A stretch of DNA of 64,000 nucleotides from Noviherbaspirillum suwonense (GTDB lineage: Bacteria; Pseudomonadota; Gammaproteobacteria; Burkholderiales; Burkholderiaceae_D). The stretch spans positions 62,001 through 126,000 of the forward strand of contig NZ_FXUL01000013.1 in the NCBI RefSeq assembly GCF_900182955.1. The letters run 5' to 3'. The position numbers were made by a program, and so were the translations under genes. Shown here piece after piece: positions 38,957 to 48,014 of the stretch. A model generated the notes under the pieces. That model saw only the letters and a program-made list of their open reading frames with translations, searched no databases and had not been told where the DNA came from. How positions within the stretch are numbered: position 1 is the stretch's first letter; each line of letters begins with the position of its first letter.

Positions 38957-40057
38957 ATGTCCGATCTGGCTAATCTCGCCAAGCTCACGCGTTCCGACGC
39001 GCAACTTCCAGTCCACGTCTATTTCGACGAAGTACTGCTGAAAAAAGAAATATCGAACCTGTTCCGTCAGGGGCCGCGCTATGCCGGTCATGAACTCATG
39101 GTGCCCGAAGTGGGCGACTATGCGACGCTTGCATGGGAAAACGAGGGCAGGATGCTGGTGCGCAACGCCAATGGCATCGAGCTGCTGTCCAACGTCTGCC
39201 GGCATCGCCAGGCCAAGATGCTGGATGGCCGCGGCAATGCGAAAAACATCGTCTGCCCGCTCCACCGCTGGACCTATGACCTGAAAGGCACGCTGGTCGG
39301 CGCGCCGCATTTCGGCGAAACGCCCTGCCTGAACCTGCCGCAGACGCGGCTGCAGAACTGGAACGGCCTGCTGTTCGAGGAAGGCGGCGTCAACGTCGCC
39401 GCGCTGATGAAGAACCTGTCCGTGACCAGGGACCTGGACTTCAGCGGCTACATGCTCGACAAGGTCGAAGTCCACGAATGCGACTACAACTGGAAGTCCT
39501 TCATCGAGGTCTACCTCGAGGACTACCATGTGGAGCCCTTCCATCCCGGGCTGGGCAGCTTCGTCAGCTGTTCCGACCTCGAATGGGAATTCGGCGACGG
39601 CTACAGCGTGCAGACCGTCGGCGTGCATCATGCGCTGAAGAAGTCGGGCACGCCGGCCTACCGCAAGTGGCAGGAGCAGCTGTTGAAGTTTCGCAACGGC
39701 GAGGCGCCCAAGCATGGGGCGATCTGGCTGACGCTCTATCCGAACATCATGGTCGAGTGGTATCCGCACGTGCTGGTGGTGTCCACCGTCTGGCCCAACG
39801 GCCCGCAGAAAACCACCAATATCGTCGAGTTCTACTATCCGGAAGAGATCGTGCTGTTCGAGCGCGAATTCATCGATGCCGAACGCGCCGCCTACATGGA
39901 AACCTGCGTCGAGGATGACGAGATCGCGCAGCGCATGGACGCCGGCCGCCGCATCCTGATGGAGCGCGGCGTCAGCGACGCCGGCCCTTACCAGTCGCCG
40001 ATGGAGGATGGCATGCAGCATTTCCACGAATGGTACCGATCGAAGATTGCGCTATGA
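38957..40057 (+). CDS. Rieske non-heme iron oxygenase alpha-subunit-like protein
   Basis: The 366-aa protein has an N-terminal Rieske 2Fe-2S domain with C81-x-H83-x16-C100-x2-H103 (CRH...CPLH). A mononuclear iron catalytic domain carries H191 and H196 in EDYHVEPFHPG. Family members hydroxylate or demethylate aromatic or alicyclic substrates using electrons from a reductase. Neither a beta subunit nor a reductase gene is adjacent, so the electron donor and substrate are unknown. The ATG follows GGGGGGTAGGG. It overlaps the sulfurtransferase gene (ATGA), so the two are coupled. Confidence 0.9.
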   Translation: MSDLANLAKLTRSDAQLPVHVYFDEVLLKKEISNLFRQGPRYAGHELMVPEVGDYATLAWENEGRMLVRNANGIELLSNVCRHRQAKMLDGRGNAKNIVCPLHRWTYDLKGTLVGAPHFGETPCLNLPQTRLQNWNGLLFEEGGVNVAALMKNLSVTRDLDFSGYMLDKVEVHECDYNWKSFIEVYLEDYHVEPFHPGLGSFVSCSDLEWEFGDGYSVQTVGVHHALKKSGTPAYRKWQEQLLKFRNGEAPKHGAIWLTLYPNIMVEWYPHVLVVSTVWPNGPQKTTNIVEFYYPEEIVLFEREFIDAERAAYMETCVEDDEIAQRMDAGRRILMERGVSDAGPYQSPMEDGMQHFHEWYRSKIAL

Positions 40058-40908
40058 CCATGACCACGCCTTGCACCACGCTGATTTCCGCATCCGACCT
40101 GGCGCAGCAGCGCCAGCCCGGCTGGGTCCTGCTCGACTGCCGGCACGACCTCGCCAACCCGCAGGCCGGGCGCGCGGCCTATGACGCCGGGCATATCCCG
40201 GGCGCGCTGTTCGCCGCGCTCGACGACGACCTGAGCGACCATGCGCAGCCGGCCGACGGCCCATTCCGCGGCCGCCACCCGCTGCCGGCGATCGACGACT
40301 TCATCGCCACGCTGCGCCGCTGGGGCGTGAACGACGACACCCAGGTCGTCGCCTACGATGCGCACGGCGGCATGTTCGCCGCGCGGCTGTGGTGGATGCT
40401 GCGCTGGGCCGGCCATGAAGCGGTCGCGGTGCTGGACGGCGGCATGCCGGCCTGGACCGCGCTGGGCCTGCCGCTGGCGACCGATATTCCCGTCGCCGCG
40501 CCCGGCAATGCGACGCGGCGGCCATCGCTGGTGCGCACGGTGGGCGCGGCCGACATCCTGGCGCAGCCGGAATTGAAGGTGCTCGACGCGCGCGCGCCCG
40601 ACCGTTTCCGGGGCGAGAATGAAACGCTGGACCCGGTGGGCGGGCATATCCCGGGCGCGGTGAACCGCTTCTTCAAGGACAACCTGCTGCCGGACGGCCG
40701 CTTCAAGCCGGCTGCACAGCTGCGTTCGGAACTGGCCGCGCTGGTGGCCGAGCCGGCGTCGGCGGTAATGCAGTGCGGCTCCGGCGTGACGGCATGCCAT
40801 AACTTGCTGGCGCTGGAAGTGGCGGGCCTGCCCGGTGCGGCGCTGTATCCGGGTTCCTGGAGCGAATGGTGCTCCGACCCGTCGCGCCCGGTGGCCACCG
40901 GCGCGTAG
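40054..40908 (+). CDS. sseA: Two-domain sulfurtransferase (3-mercaptopyruvate/thiosulfate type)
   Basis: The 284-aa protein has tandem rhodanese domains. The N-terminal inactive one contains LLDCRHDLANP and GHIPGALFAALDDDLS. The C-terminal active one contains LDARAPDRFRGENETLDPVG and the catalytic loop CGSGVTACHN, with C241 as the sulfur acceptor. The CGSGVTA loop is the form found in mercaptopyruvate sulfurtransferases. It overlaps the Rieske gene by 4 bp; a role in supplying or repairing its iron-sulfur cluster is possible but only inferred. Confidence 0.9.
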   Translation: MTMTTPCTTLISASDLAQQRQPGWVLLDCRHDLANPQAGRAAYDAGHIPGALFAALDDDLSDHAQPADGPFRGRHPLPAIDDFIATLRRWGVNDDTQVVAYDAHGGMFAARLWWMLRWAGHEAVAVLDGGMPAWTALGLPLATDIPVAAPGNATRRPSLVRTVGAADILAQPELKVLDARAPDRFRGENETLDPVGGHIPGAVNRFFKDNLLPDGRFKPAAQLRSELAALVAEPASAVMQCGSGVTACHNLLALEVAGLPGAALYPGSWSEWCSDPSRPVATGA

Positions 40909-40961
40909 CACGGCAGCCGGTTTATTCGCTCATCTCCTTGACGGTAGATGCCGGTCCCGCC

Positions 40962-40986
40962 CCGGAACGCGCGATGCGCATTCCGG
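40962..40986. terminator. Hairpin between convergent sseA and ZIP genes
   Basis: CCGGAA/TTCCGG (40962-40967 and 40981-40986), extended by flanking C/G pairs, lies in the 90-bp gap between convergent genes. There is no T-run. Confidence 0.35.
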
Positions 40987-40998
40987 CCGGGCTACCCG

Positions 40999-41844
40999 TC
41001 AATGCCCGTGCGTCTGCGTCTGGCTGGTCAGGAACAGCACCAGCACGACGCCCAGCGCGATCAGCAGCACCTGCGGTATGGTCTCGCGCACGGTGGCGCG
41101 GCGCTGCATCTGCGGCATCAGGTCGCTGACCGCGATATAGATGAAGCCTGACGAGGCGAACACCAGCACATACGGTATCGCCTCCATGCCGCGCCCCAGC
41201 GTCAGGTAGCCGACCAGCCCGCCGACGATGGCCATCAGGCTGCACAGCAGGTTGTACACATAGGCGCGCGTGCGCGAAAAGCCGGCGTTGAGCAGCACGA
41301 TGAAGTCGCCGATCTCCTGCGGGATTTCATGGGCGATGATGGCCAGGCCGGTGACCAGGCCCAGCTTCGGGTCGGCCAGGAAGGCCGCCGCGATCAGGAT
41401 GCCGTCGGTGAAGTTGTGCAGGCCGTCGCCGACCAGGATCATCCAGCCGGCGCGCCCGGCTTCATGCGCGTCATGGCCATGCGCATGGCCGTGGCCGTCG
41501 CCTTCGTAATGATGGGAATGGCGCAGTATCGCCATCTTCTCCAGCAGGAAAAATCCCAGCAGGCCGGCCAGCAGCGTGGCGAAGAGCGTATGCGTGTCGG
41601 CCTTGGACTCGAAGGCTTCCGGCAGCGCATGCAGCAGCGAGGTCGACAGCAGGATGCCAACCGACAGGCTGACCATGCGGTCGACCACCTTGGAAAGCAG
41701 CGTGAAGGAAAACACCGCCGCCGCCGTAATGCTGATGACACCAGCGATGGTGGTGGCAAGCAGTATCGAAAGCAGCGTGGGATTGATTTTGAACCTCGGC
41801 GCGAAAGGAGCGGAATTAAAGCACAACCGTCCCGGTTTGGGCAA
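40999..41844 (-). CDS. ZIP family divalent metal transporter
   Basis: The protein of up to 281 aa has about eight membrane segments. A His-rich loop (about residues 107-128, HSHHYEGDGHGHAHGHDAHE) is followed by the ZIP signature DGLHNFTDGILIAAAFLADP and AIIAHEIPQEIGDFIVLLNA. ZIP proteins bring zinc or related metals into the cytoplasm, and the His loop fits metal sensing or binding. No ATG is available. The frame opens at TTG 41844, with another TTG at 41826, and a GAGG sits just before an ATC near 41787. The start is therefore uncertain. It follows polA on the same strand. Confidence 0.9.
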   Translation of the reverse strand: MPKPGRLCFNSAPFAPRFKINPTLLSILLATTIAGVISITAAAVFSFTLLSKVVDRMVSLSVGILLSTSLLHALPEAFESKADTHTLFATLLAGLLGFFLLEKMAILRHSHHYEGDGHGHAHGHDAHEAGRAGWMILVGDGLHNFTDGILIAAAFLADPKLGLVTGLAIIAHEIPQEIGDFIVLLNAGFSRTRAYVYNLLCSLMAIVGGLVGYLTLGRGMEAIPYVLVFASSGFIYIAVSDLMPQMQRRATVRETIPQVLLIALGVVLVLFLTSQTQTHGH

Positions 41845-41861
41845 ACCAGGACGTCGATCGA

Positions 41862-44639
41862 TCAGTGGGCCTGCTCCCAGTTGGGTCCGACGCCGACCTC
41901 GGCCTGCAGCGGCACCCGCAGCGTGGCGACCCCTGCCATCAGCTCCGGCAGCCGGGTTTTCACCAGGTCGAGTTCGGCCTCCGGCACTTCCAGCACCAGT
42001 TCGTCATGCACCTGCATGATCATCATCGACGACAGTTTTTCCGCGTCCAGCCAGTCCTGCACCGCGATCATCGACAGCTTGATCAGATCGGCCGCGGTGC
42101 CCTGCATCGGCGCATTGATCGCGGCCCGTTCCGCGCCCTGGCGGCGCGGGCCGTTCGGCGAATTGATCTCGGGCAGCCAGAGGCGGCGGCCGAACACCGT
42201 TTCCACATAGCCGTCGCGCTTGGCCCGCACCCGCGTCTCTTCCATGAAATTCCTGACGCCGACGAAGCGCTGGAAGTACTTGTCGATATACATCTGCGCG
42301 GCGGCCCGCTCGATGCCGAGGTTGCCGGCCAGGCCGAAGGCGCTCATGCCGTAGATCAGGCCGAAATTGATGATCTTGGCGTAGCGGCGCTGTTCGCTGC
42401 CGACCTCGGCCGGCTGCAGCGCGAAGATCTCGGCGGCGGTGGCGCGGTGGATGTCCTCGCCTTCGGCAAAGGCGCGCAGCATCGCCGGGTCTTCCGACAG
42501 GTGGGCCATGATGCGCAGCTCGATCTGCGAATAGTCGGCCGAGATGATCACGTTGCCGGGCGCTGCGATGAAGGCCTCGCGTATCCGGCGTCCCTCGGCG
42601 GTGCGGATCGGGATGTTCTGCAGGTTGGGCTCGGTGGACGACAGCCGGCCCGTCACCGCCACCGCCTGCGCATAATTGGTATGCACGCGGCCGGTGTCCG
42701 GGTTGACCATGCGCGGCAGCTTGTCGGTATAGGTGGACTTCAGCTTGGACAGGCTGCGGTAGTCCAGCAGCACCTTGGGCAGCGGGTAATCCTCGGCCAG
42801 CTTCTGCAGCACTTCCTCGTCGGTCGACGGCGTGCCGGACGGCGTCTTCTTCACCACCGGCAGCTTCAGCTTCTCGAAAAAGATTTCGCCGATCTGCTTC
42901 GGCGAGTTCAGGTTGAACGGCTGCCCGGCCAGCTCATACGCCTGGCGCTCGATCTCCAGCATGCGCCGGCCGAGTTCGTTCGACTGGGTCGCCAGCAGGT
43001 CGGCGTCGATCAGCACGCCGTTGCGCTCGACCTGCTGCAGCACGGTGGCGGTCGGCAGCTCGATCTTTTCGTAGATATAAGTCAGCTGCTCGCTCTCGGC
43101 CACGTGCGGCCACATCGTCCGGTGCAGCTGCAGCGTGACGTCGGCGTCCTCGGCCGCGTATTCGGTGGCCCGGTCCAGCGCGACCTGGTCGAAGCAGATC
43201 TGGGACGCGCCCTTGCCGCAGACGTCGGTGAAGGTGATGGTCTTGCGCTCCAGGTGGCGCAGCGCCAGGCTGTCCATGTCATGGCTGCGGTGCGACTCGA
43301 ACACATAGGACTGCAGCAGCGTGTCATGGGCGACGCCGGCCAGGCGGATGCCGTGGTTGGCGAAGATATGGCTGTCGTACTTCATGTTCTGGCCCAGCTT
43401 GGGCTTCGCCGGGTCCTCCAGCCAGCCGCGCATCCGTTCCAGCACATGGTCGCGGCCCAGCTGCGCCGGCGCATCCTGGTAGTTGTGCGCCAGCGGGATA
43501 TAGGCGGCCACGCCGGGCTCGCAGCACAGCGAGATGCCGACCATCTGCGCCCGCATCGGCTCCAGCGACGTGGTTTCCGTGTCGAGCGAGGTCAGCGGCG
43601 CGGCGTCGATGATGTCGAGCCACTTGTCGAGCTGTTCGTCGGTCAGCACGGTCTCGTAGCTGGTCTTGACCGGCGCCGCCGGCGTCCGGCTGGTCGCCGC
43701 GGCGGCAGCCGCCGCATCCGGCGTGTCGAACAGGCCGCCCTGCCCTTCGACGGCCGCCGTGCCGGCGCCGGCGCCGAGTTCGGCGCTCAGCTCGCGCAGC
43801 CAGCTCTTGAATCCATAGCGCTGGAAGAAGTCCAGCAGCGCCGCCTTGTCTTCCGGCTTCTGGCCCAAATCGTCCGGGAACTTCACCAGCTGCTCGACCA
43901 GGTCGCAATCGGTCTTCACCGTCACCAGCACCCGCGCCTGCGGCAGCCAGTCCAGCGCCGCGCGCAGGTTCTCGCCGACCGCGCCGCCGACCTTGTCGGC
44001 ATTTTCGATCACGCCGTCGAGCGAACCGTACTGCGCGATCCACTTGGCCGCGGTCTTGGGGCCGACCTTGGAGACGCCGGGCACGTTGTCGACCGTGTCG
44101 CCGACCAGCGACAGGTAGTCGACGATGCGCTCCGGCGGCACGCCGAACTTGGCGATCACCGCGTCGCGGTCCAGCGTCTCGTTGCTCATCGTGTTGATCA
44201 GCGTCACATGCTCGTTGACCAGCTGCGCCAGGTCCTTGTCGCCGGTCGACACCACCACCTTCATGTCATGCTTCACTGCATCCACCGCCAACGTGCCGAT
44301 CACGTCGTCGGCCTCGATGCCTTCTATCATCAGGATGGGCCAGCCCATTGCCCGCACCGCCTCGTGGATCGGCTCGATCTGGCGGCCCAGGTCTTCCGGC
44401 ATCGACGACCGGTTGGCCTTGTATTCCGGGTACAGGTCGTCGCGGAAGGTCTTGCCCTTGGCGTCGAAAATGCAGGCGATATACGCGGCCGGGTAATCGT
44501 TGCGCAGGCGCCGCAGCATGTTGATGATGCCGTAGATGGCGCCGGTGGGCGCGCCCTGCGCATTGCGCAGGTCGGGCAAGGCATGGAAGGCCCGGTACAG
44601 GTAACTCGATCCATCGACCAGCAACAGGGTTTTGTTCAT
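41862..44639 (-). CDS. polA: DNA polymerase I
   Basis: PolA removes RNA primers, fills gaps and takes part in excision repair. The 925-aa product (E. coli 928) starts MNKTLLLVDGSSYLYRAFHA, with the 5' nuclease domain at residues 1-300. The 3'-5' proofreading domain keeps its acidic pair in LTSLDTETTSLEP (about residue 350). The polymerase domain has VTGRLSSTEPNLQNIPIRT, DYSQIELRIMAHL, and MQVHDELVLEVPE near the end. A Pro/Ala linker lies at about 305-325. The open frame continues upstream to 45335 without support. It is divergent from the DUF2782 gene. Confidence 0.98.
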   Translation of the reverse strand: MNKTLLLVDGSSYLYRAFHALPDLRNAQGAPTGAIYGIINMLRRLRNDYPAAYIACIFDAKGKTFRDDLYPEYKANRSSMPEDLGRQIEPIHEAVRAMGWPILMIEGIEADDVIGTLAVDAVKHDMKVVVSTGDKDLAQLVNEHVTLINTMSNETLDRDAVIAKFGVPPERIVDYLSLVGDTVDNVPGVSKVGPKTAAKWIAQYGSLDGVIENADKVGGAVGENLRAALDWLPQARVLVTVKTDCDLVEQLVKFPDDLGQKPEDKAALLDFFQRYGFKSWLRELSAELGAGAGTAAVEGQGGLFDTPDAAAAAAATSRTPAAPVKTSYETVLTDEQLDKWLDIIDAAPLTSLDTETTSLEPMRAQMVGISLCCEPGVAAYIPLAHNYQDAPAQLGRDHVLERMRGWLEDPAKPKLGQNMKYDSHIFANHGIRLAGVAHDTLLQSYVFESHRSHDMDSLALRHLERKTITFTDVCGKGASQICFDQVALDRATEYAAEDADVTLQLHRTMWPHVAESEQLTYIYEKIELPTATVLQQVERNGVLIDADLLATQSNELGRRMLEIERQAYELAGQPFNLNSPKQIGEIFFEKLKLPVVKKTPSGTPSTDEEVLQKLAEDYPLPKVLLDYRSLSKLKSTYTDKLPRMVNPDTGRVHTNYAQAVAVTGRLSSTEPNLQNIPIRTAEGRRIREAFIAAPGNVIISADYSQIELRIMAHLSEDPAMLRAFAEGEDIHRATAAEIFALQPAEVGSEQRRYAKIINFGLIYGMSAFGLAGNLGIERAAAQMYIDKYFQRFVGVRNFMEETRVRAKRDGYVETVFGRRLWLPEINSPNGPRRQGAERAAINAPMQGTAADLIKLSMIAVQDWLDAEKLSSMMIMQVHDELVLEVPEAELDLVKTRLPELMAGVATLRVPLQAEVGVGPNWEQAH

Positions 44640-44864
44640 AGAGGGGCAGACAGGAAAATAGGCAGCGGATGACGGGCACGCGGCGCGCGGCAAGGCAGCG
44701 GGTCGCGGCAAATGTTTGCGATTATCGCAGAGTTTAAGGACCCGGCAGGCCCCTTCCCCGGACAGGCGAACCGATGCGCCCCCCTGCGGATCGCCCCGGA
44801 AAGCCGCACCGGGTTTGCTACAATGCGGCCTTGCACGCACACCAACCCGACCGGCGAACTTCCC

Positions 44865-45284
44865 ATGCGCACCCCTCTCCTGCTGACTGCCTTTTCCCTG
44901 ATTTTTGCCGCGTCGATGCCTGCTTCCGCGCAGCAGCCGCGCGGCCGCGCCGATGCGCCGCCGCCGCCGCAGCTCGAACGGCTGGAGGAAGGCGAGGCGC
45001 CGGCGGTGACCATCCCCGGCGGCGGCCAGCCGGAACGGTCCATCACCGAGAAGCGCGAGCAGGGACGGGTCACCGAAGTCGAGGTGCGCACCGGCCGCAG
45101 CACCTATACGGTCAAGCCGCTCAACCCGGCCGGCAGCGCGCTGCCCGGCGATACCCAGGCCAACACCAATCGCGCCGCGCAGTTCAAGGTCAAGGAATTC
45201 GACCTCAGCAAGCCCGAGGACCTGAAGCCGCAGCCCCAGCCGGCGGCGCCGCAAGCGCCGGCCGCACCGCCGCCTGCAAAGTAA
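44865..45284 (+). CDS. DUF2782-type exported protein
   Basis: The 139-aa protein has a signal peptide (MRTPLLLTAFSLIFAASMPASA). A conserved central part contains PPPQLERLEEGEAPAVTI and RVTEVEVRTGRSTYTVKPLN, and the C-terminus is Pro/Ala-rich. The fold and function are unknown. A DUF2782 gene between polA and thrB is a conserved arrangement in beta- and gammaproteobacteria, which supports the family call. Confidence 0.85.
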   Translation: MRTPLLLTAFSLIFAASMPASAQQPRGRADAPPPPQLERLEEGEAPAVTIPGGGQPERSITEKREQGRVTEVEVRTGRSTYTVKPLNPAGSALPGDTQANTNRAAQFKVKEFDLSKPEDLKPQPQPAAPQAPAAPPPAK

Positions 45285-45344
45285 TGCCCAGCCCGGGCCC
45301 GCACGCGGGCCTGCCCTGCAACCTGACACGCACACACTGATTCC

Positions 45345-46298
45345 ATGGCTGTTTTCACCCCGGTCACCCTAGACGACATCGCCCAGTGGGCAACCCAGTA
45401 CGACATCGGCCGGGTGCTCGCGCTGAAAGGCATTTCGTCCGGCATCGAGAACAGCAATTTCTTCCTCAGCGCCGAGCGCGGCGAATACGTGCTGACGATA
45501 TTCGAGAAGCTCGGCTTCGACCAGCTGCCTTTCTACCTGAAGCTGATGCGCCATGTCGCCGAGCGCGGCGTGGCCGCGCCGCTGCCGCTGGCCAACCGCG
45601 ACGGCGAACTGCTGGCGACGCTGCACGGCAAGCCGGCCTGCGTCGTCACCCGGCTGGAAGGCGCCTGCCAGATGGCGCCGCACCCGGCGCATTGCGCCGA
45701 AGTCGGCGCCATGCTGGCCAGGCTGCACCTGGCGGCCGCCGACTTTCCGATCCGACAGCCCAACCTGCGCGGGCTGGACTGGTGGAACGAAACCACGCCG
45801 GTGGTGCTGCCCTACCTGCCCGACGCCGGACAGCACCTGCTGCGCGCCGAGATGCATTTCCAGGAAGCGTTCGCCACGTCCGAGGCCTACCACCGGCTGC
45901 CGCGCGGCCCTATCCATGCCGACCTGTTCCGCAATAACGTGATGTTCGACGGCAAGCGCCTGACCGGCTTCTTCGACTTCTACTTCGCCGGCGTCGACAC
46001 CTGGCTGTTCGATGTCGCCGTCACCGTCAACGACTGGTGCATCGACGAGACCAGCGGCGCGCTCGACCCGGCGCGGGTGCGCGCGCTGGTCGGCGCCTAC
46101 CATGCGGTGCGCCCGTTCACCGACGACGAAAGCGCATCCTGGCGGCCGATGCTGCGCGCCGGCGCGCTGCGCTTCTGGCTGTCGCGGCTGTACGACTTCC
46201 ACCTGCCGCGCGACGCCCAGATGCTGACGCCGCACGACCCCGGCCACTTCGAGCGCATCCTGCGCGAACGCATCGCCAAGCCGGTGCCGCCGCTCTGA
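45345..46298 (+). CDS. thrB: Homoserine kinase, APH-fold type (ThrB2)
   Basis: This enzyme phosphorylates L-homoserine in threonine synthesis. It is the aminoglycoside-phosphotransferase-like form used by many beta- and gammaproteobacteria, not the GHMP form. The 317-aa product has [20 protein letters not shown] near residue 30, the catalytic [20 protein letters not shown] (about residue 192), and [20 protein letters not shown]. The downstream gene starts inside its stop codon (TGATG). Confidence 0.96.
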   Translation: MAVFTPVTLDDIAQWATQYDIGRVLALKGISSGIENSNFFLSAERGEYVLTIFEKLGFDQLPFYLKLMRHVAERGVAAPLPLANRDGELLATLHGKPACVVTRLEGACQMAPHPAHCAEVGAMLARLHLAAADFPIRQPNLRGLDWWNETTPVVLPYLPDAGQHLLRAEMHFQEAFATSEAYHRLPRGPIHADLFRNNVMFDGKRLTGFFDFYFAGVDTWLFDVAVTVNDWCIDETSGALDPARVRALVGAYHAVRPFTDDESASWRPMLRAGALRFWLSRLYDFHLPRDAQMLTPHDPGHFERILRERIAKPVPPL

Positions 46299-47083
46299 TG
46301 GAAAAGCTGCCGGCAGCCACCGGGTGGCAATGGATCAAGCAGGGCTTCTCGCTGTTTCGCAAGCAGCCGGCCGAGCTGTCCACGCTCTTCCTGAGCTACA
46401 TGTTCCTGATGATGGTCATCACCATCATCCCGCTGGTGGGCCAGCTGCTGCCGCTGGTGCTGATCCCGGTCTTTTCGATGGCGTTCATGCAGGCCTGCGT
46501 CCAGGTCGAGAAAGGCCAGCGGGTCTACCCGAACCTGCTGCTGACGGGCTTTCGCTCGCCGGCATTCCGCACGCTGTTCAGGCTGGGCCTGCTGTACGTG
46601 CTGGCGGCGACCGTGGCGATAGGCGCGTCCGCGCTGATCGACGGCGGCCTGTTCTGGACCGTGATGACGGGCAGCGCCAGGGTGGACGCGAAGACGGTGC
46701 AGGGTTCCGGCATCACGCTGGCCATGCTGATGGCCGCGGTGCTCTATACGCCGGCGGCGATGGCGTTCTGGTTCGCCGCCCCGCTGATCGCCTGGCAGAA
46801 CATGAGCATGGGCAAGGCGCTGTTCTTCAGCTTCTACGCGGTCAAGCGCGCAGGACGCGCCTTCATGCTGTACGGACTGGGCTGGGCCGCCATCGGCGTC
46901 GTGCTGCCGCTGCTGATCAGCACCCTGCTGGGCCAGCTGACCGGGTCGCCGGCGCTGATGATGATGGTGCTGCTGCCGCTGTCCATCGTGCTGACCGTGG
47001 TGATGTACTGCTCGTTCTATCCAACCTACACGACGCTGTTTGGCAAGCCTTCCGAACAGCCTTCCCGGCCGCCTTCCCAATAG
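46298..47083 (+). CDS. BPSS1780-type integral membrane protein
   Basis: The 261-aa protein starts [20 protein letters not shown] and has about six hydrophobic segments, including LFLSYMFLMMVITIIPLVGQ near residues 30-50. It matches the pattern of an uncharacterised Burkholderiales family that follows thrB. Translation is coupled to thrB by the TGATG overlap. The function is unknown. Confidence 0.85.
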   Translation: MEKLPAATGWQWIKQGFSLFRKQPAELSTLFLSYMFLMMVITIIPLVGQLLPLVLIPVFSMAFMQACVQVEKGQRVYPNLLLTGFRSPAFRTLFRLGLLYVLAATVAIGASALIDGGLFWTVMTGSARVDAKTVQGSGITLAMLMAAVLYTPAAMAFWFAAPLIAWQNMSMGKALFFSFYAVKRAGRAFMLYGLGWAAIGVVLPLLISTLLGQLTGSPALMMMVLLPLSIVLTVVMYCSFYPTYTTLFGKPSEQPSRPPSQ

Positions 47084-47100
47084 CCTGGCCCAACAGGCTA
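47081..47100 (+). terminator. Hairpin overlapping the stop of the membrane-protein gene
   Basis: TAGCCTG-GCCCAA-CAGGCTA includes the TAG stop codon itself. The seven-base stem may end the DUF2782-thrB-membrane protein transcript. Confidence 0.4.
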
Positions 47101-47227
47101 TCCCGATCGACTTGCCAATAGGTTTCAATGTGCGTCATCGCACAGATGAATGCGCCGGCAGCCGGTTACCCTGTGCGCTGACCTATCCCTGCACAGGGAA
47201 AGCCATTCATCCAGCAAGGAGAAAAAT

Positions 47228-47743
47228 ATGGGACTTTTATCGTTCGTGAAGGACGCAGGCCAGAAGCTGTTCAACCTCGGCAGCAAGGATGCGGCAGCAG
47301 CCACGCCGGCCGCCACGGCATCGGCAGCGCCGACCCAGGCCGATGTCGCTGCGCTGAACGACACTGCAGGCAAGGCCATCCTCAATTACATCAAGACCCA
47401 GAATCTGCCGGTCGACAACCTGCAGGTGACGTTCGATGGCGCTACTGCCACCGCAACCGTCAGCGGCCAGGCGCAGGACCAGGCAACCAGGGAAAAAGTC
47501 GTTCTCTGCTGCGGCAACATCCATTCGGTCGAGCATGTGAACGACCAGATGACGGTGGCCACGTCGGCGCCGGAAGCGAAGTACTACACCGTGGTCAGCG
47601 GCGACACGCTGTCGAAGATCTCCAAGCAGATGTATGGCGATGCGAACAAGTACAACGCCATTTTCGAAGCCAACAAGCCGATGCTGACCAGCCCGGACAA
47701 GATCTATCCCGGCCAGATGCTGCGCATTCCGCCACAGGCCTGA
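47228..47743 (+). CDS. BON-LysM protein (Kbp/YgaU-like)
   Basis: The 171-aa protein has a short amphipathic N-terminus (MGLLSFVKDAGQKLFNLGSK) and an Ala/Thr-rich spacer. A BON domain (about 45-110) contains VDNLQVTFDGATATATVSGQ, and a LysM domain (about 118-170) contains YYTVVSGDTLSKISKQMYGD. It resembles E. coli Kbp (149 aa), a cytoplasmic potassium-binding protein, though the family is also annotated as peptidoglycan-binding. The start follows AAGGAG at a 9-base spacing. It is convergent with hldE. Confidence 0.9.
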   Translation: MGLLSFVKDAGQKLFNLGSKDAAAATPAATASAAPTQADVAALNDTAGKAILNYIKTQNLPVDNLQVTFDGATATATVSGQAQDQATREKVVLCCGNIHSVEHVNDQMTVATSAPEAKYYTVVSGDTLSKISKQMYGDANKYNAIFEANKPMLTSPDKIYPGQMLRIPPQA

Positions 47744-47757
47744 TTCGGGTTTGAACG

Positions 47758-47838
47758 GCTGCCGTCGCGGTTGACGGCAGCGCCGGCTTGGCGCCGATGC
47801 GCGCCTGGCAAGCCGGAACCGGACTTAGACCAGTCCGG
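47758..47838. terminator. Three consecutive hairpins 3' of the BON-LysM gene
   Basis: Perfect stems follow each other. GCTGCCGTC/GACGGCAGC (47758-47766 and 47773-47781) is a strong terminator-like stem 14 bp after the stop. CCGGCTTG/CAAGCCGG (47783-47790 and 47809-47816) and CCGGACT/AGTCCGG (47819-47825 and 47832-47838) follow. There is no T-run. Confidence 0.5.
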
Positions 47839-47863
47839 GTTCGCAAGGCGCCATGAAACTCCG

Positions 47864-47962
47864 TAGGGTGTAATAAGCGCAAGCGCATATACACCATTCG
47901 TTGCAAACGGGCTAAGGTGATCGATTGCCAGTGGTGTAATGCGCTGCGCTTATTACACCCTA
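47864..47962. repeat. 99-bp inverted-repeat element (GGTGTAATAAGCGC type)
   Basis: The left arm TAGGGTGTAATAAGCGCAAG pairs with the right arm CGCTGCGCTTATTACACCCT with one mismatch across ~24 bases. Inner ACACCA/TGGTGT extends the stem. No ORF. It resembles the small palindromic repeats scattered through many beta/gammaproteobacterial genomes. It is placed between convergent genes. Confidence 0.8.
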
Positions 47963-47979
47963 AGAATCTGAACCGTCGC

Positions 47980-48014
47980 CCTCATCGGTACGCCATGCGT
48001 TGAGATTGGTATTA
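47980..48014. repeat. Possible half-copy of the 12.5-kb MITE-like repeat, supplying the hldE stop
   Basis: TCATCGG...GAGATTGGTATTA resembles the right end of the 12459-12620 element (TCATCCGG...GGGATTGGTATTA). The final TTA at 48012-48014 is the hldE stop codon (TAA) on the minus strand. The match is strong only in the last ~11 bp, so the link is tentative. Confidence 0.4.
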
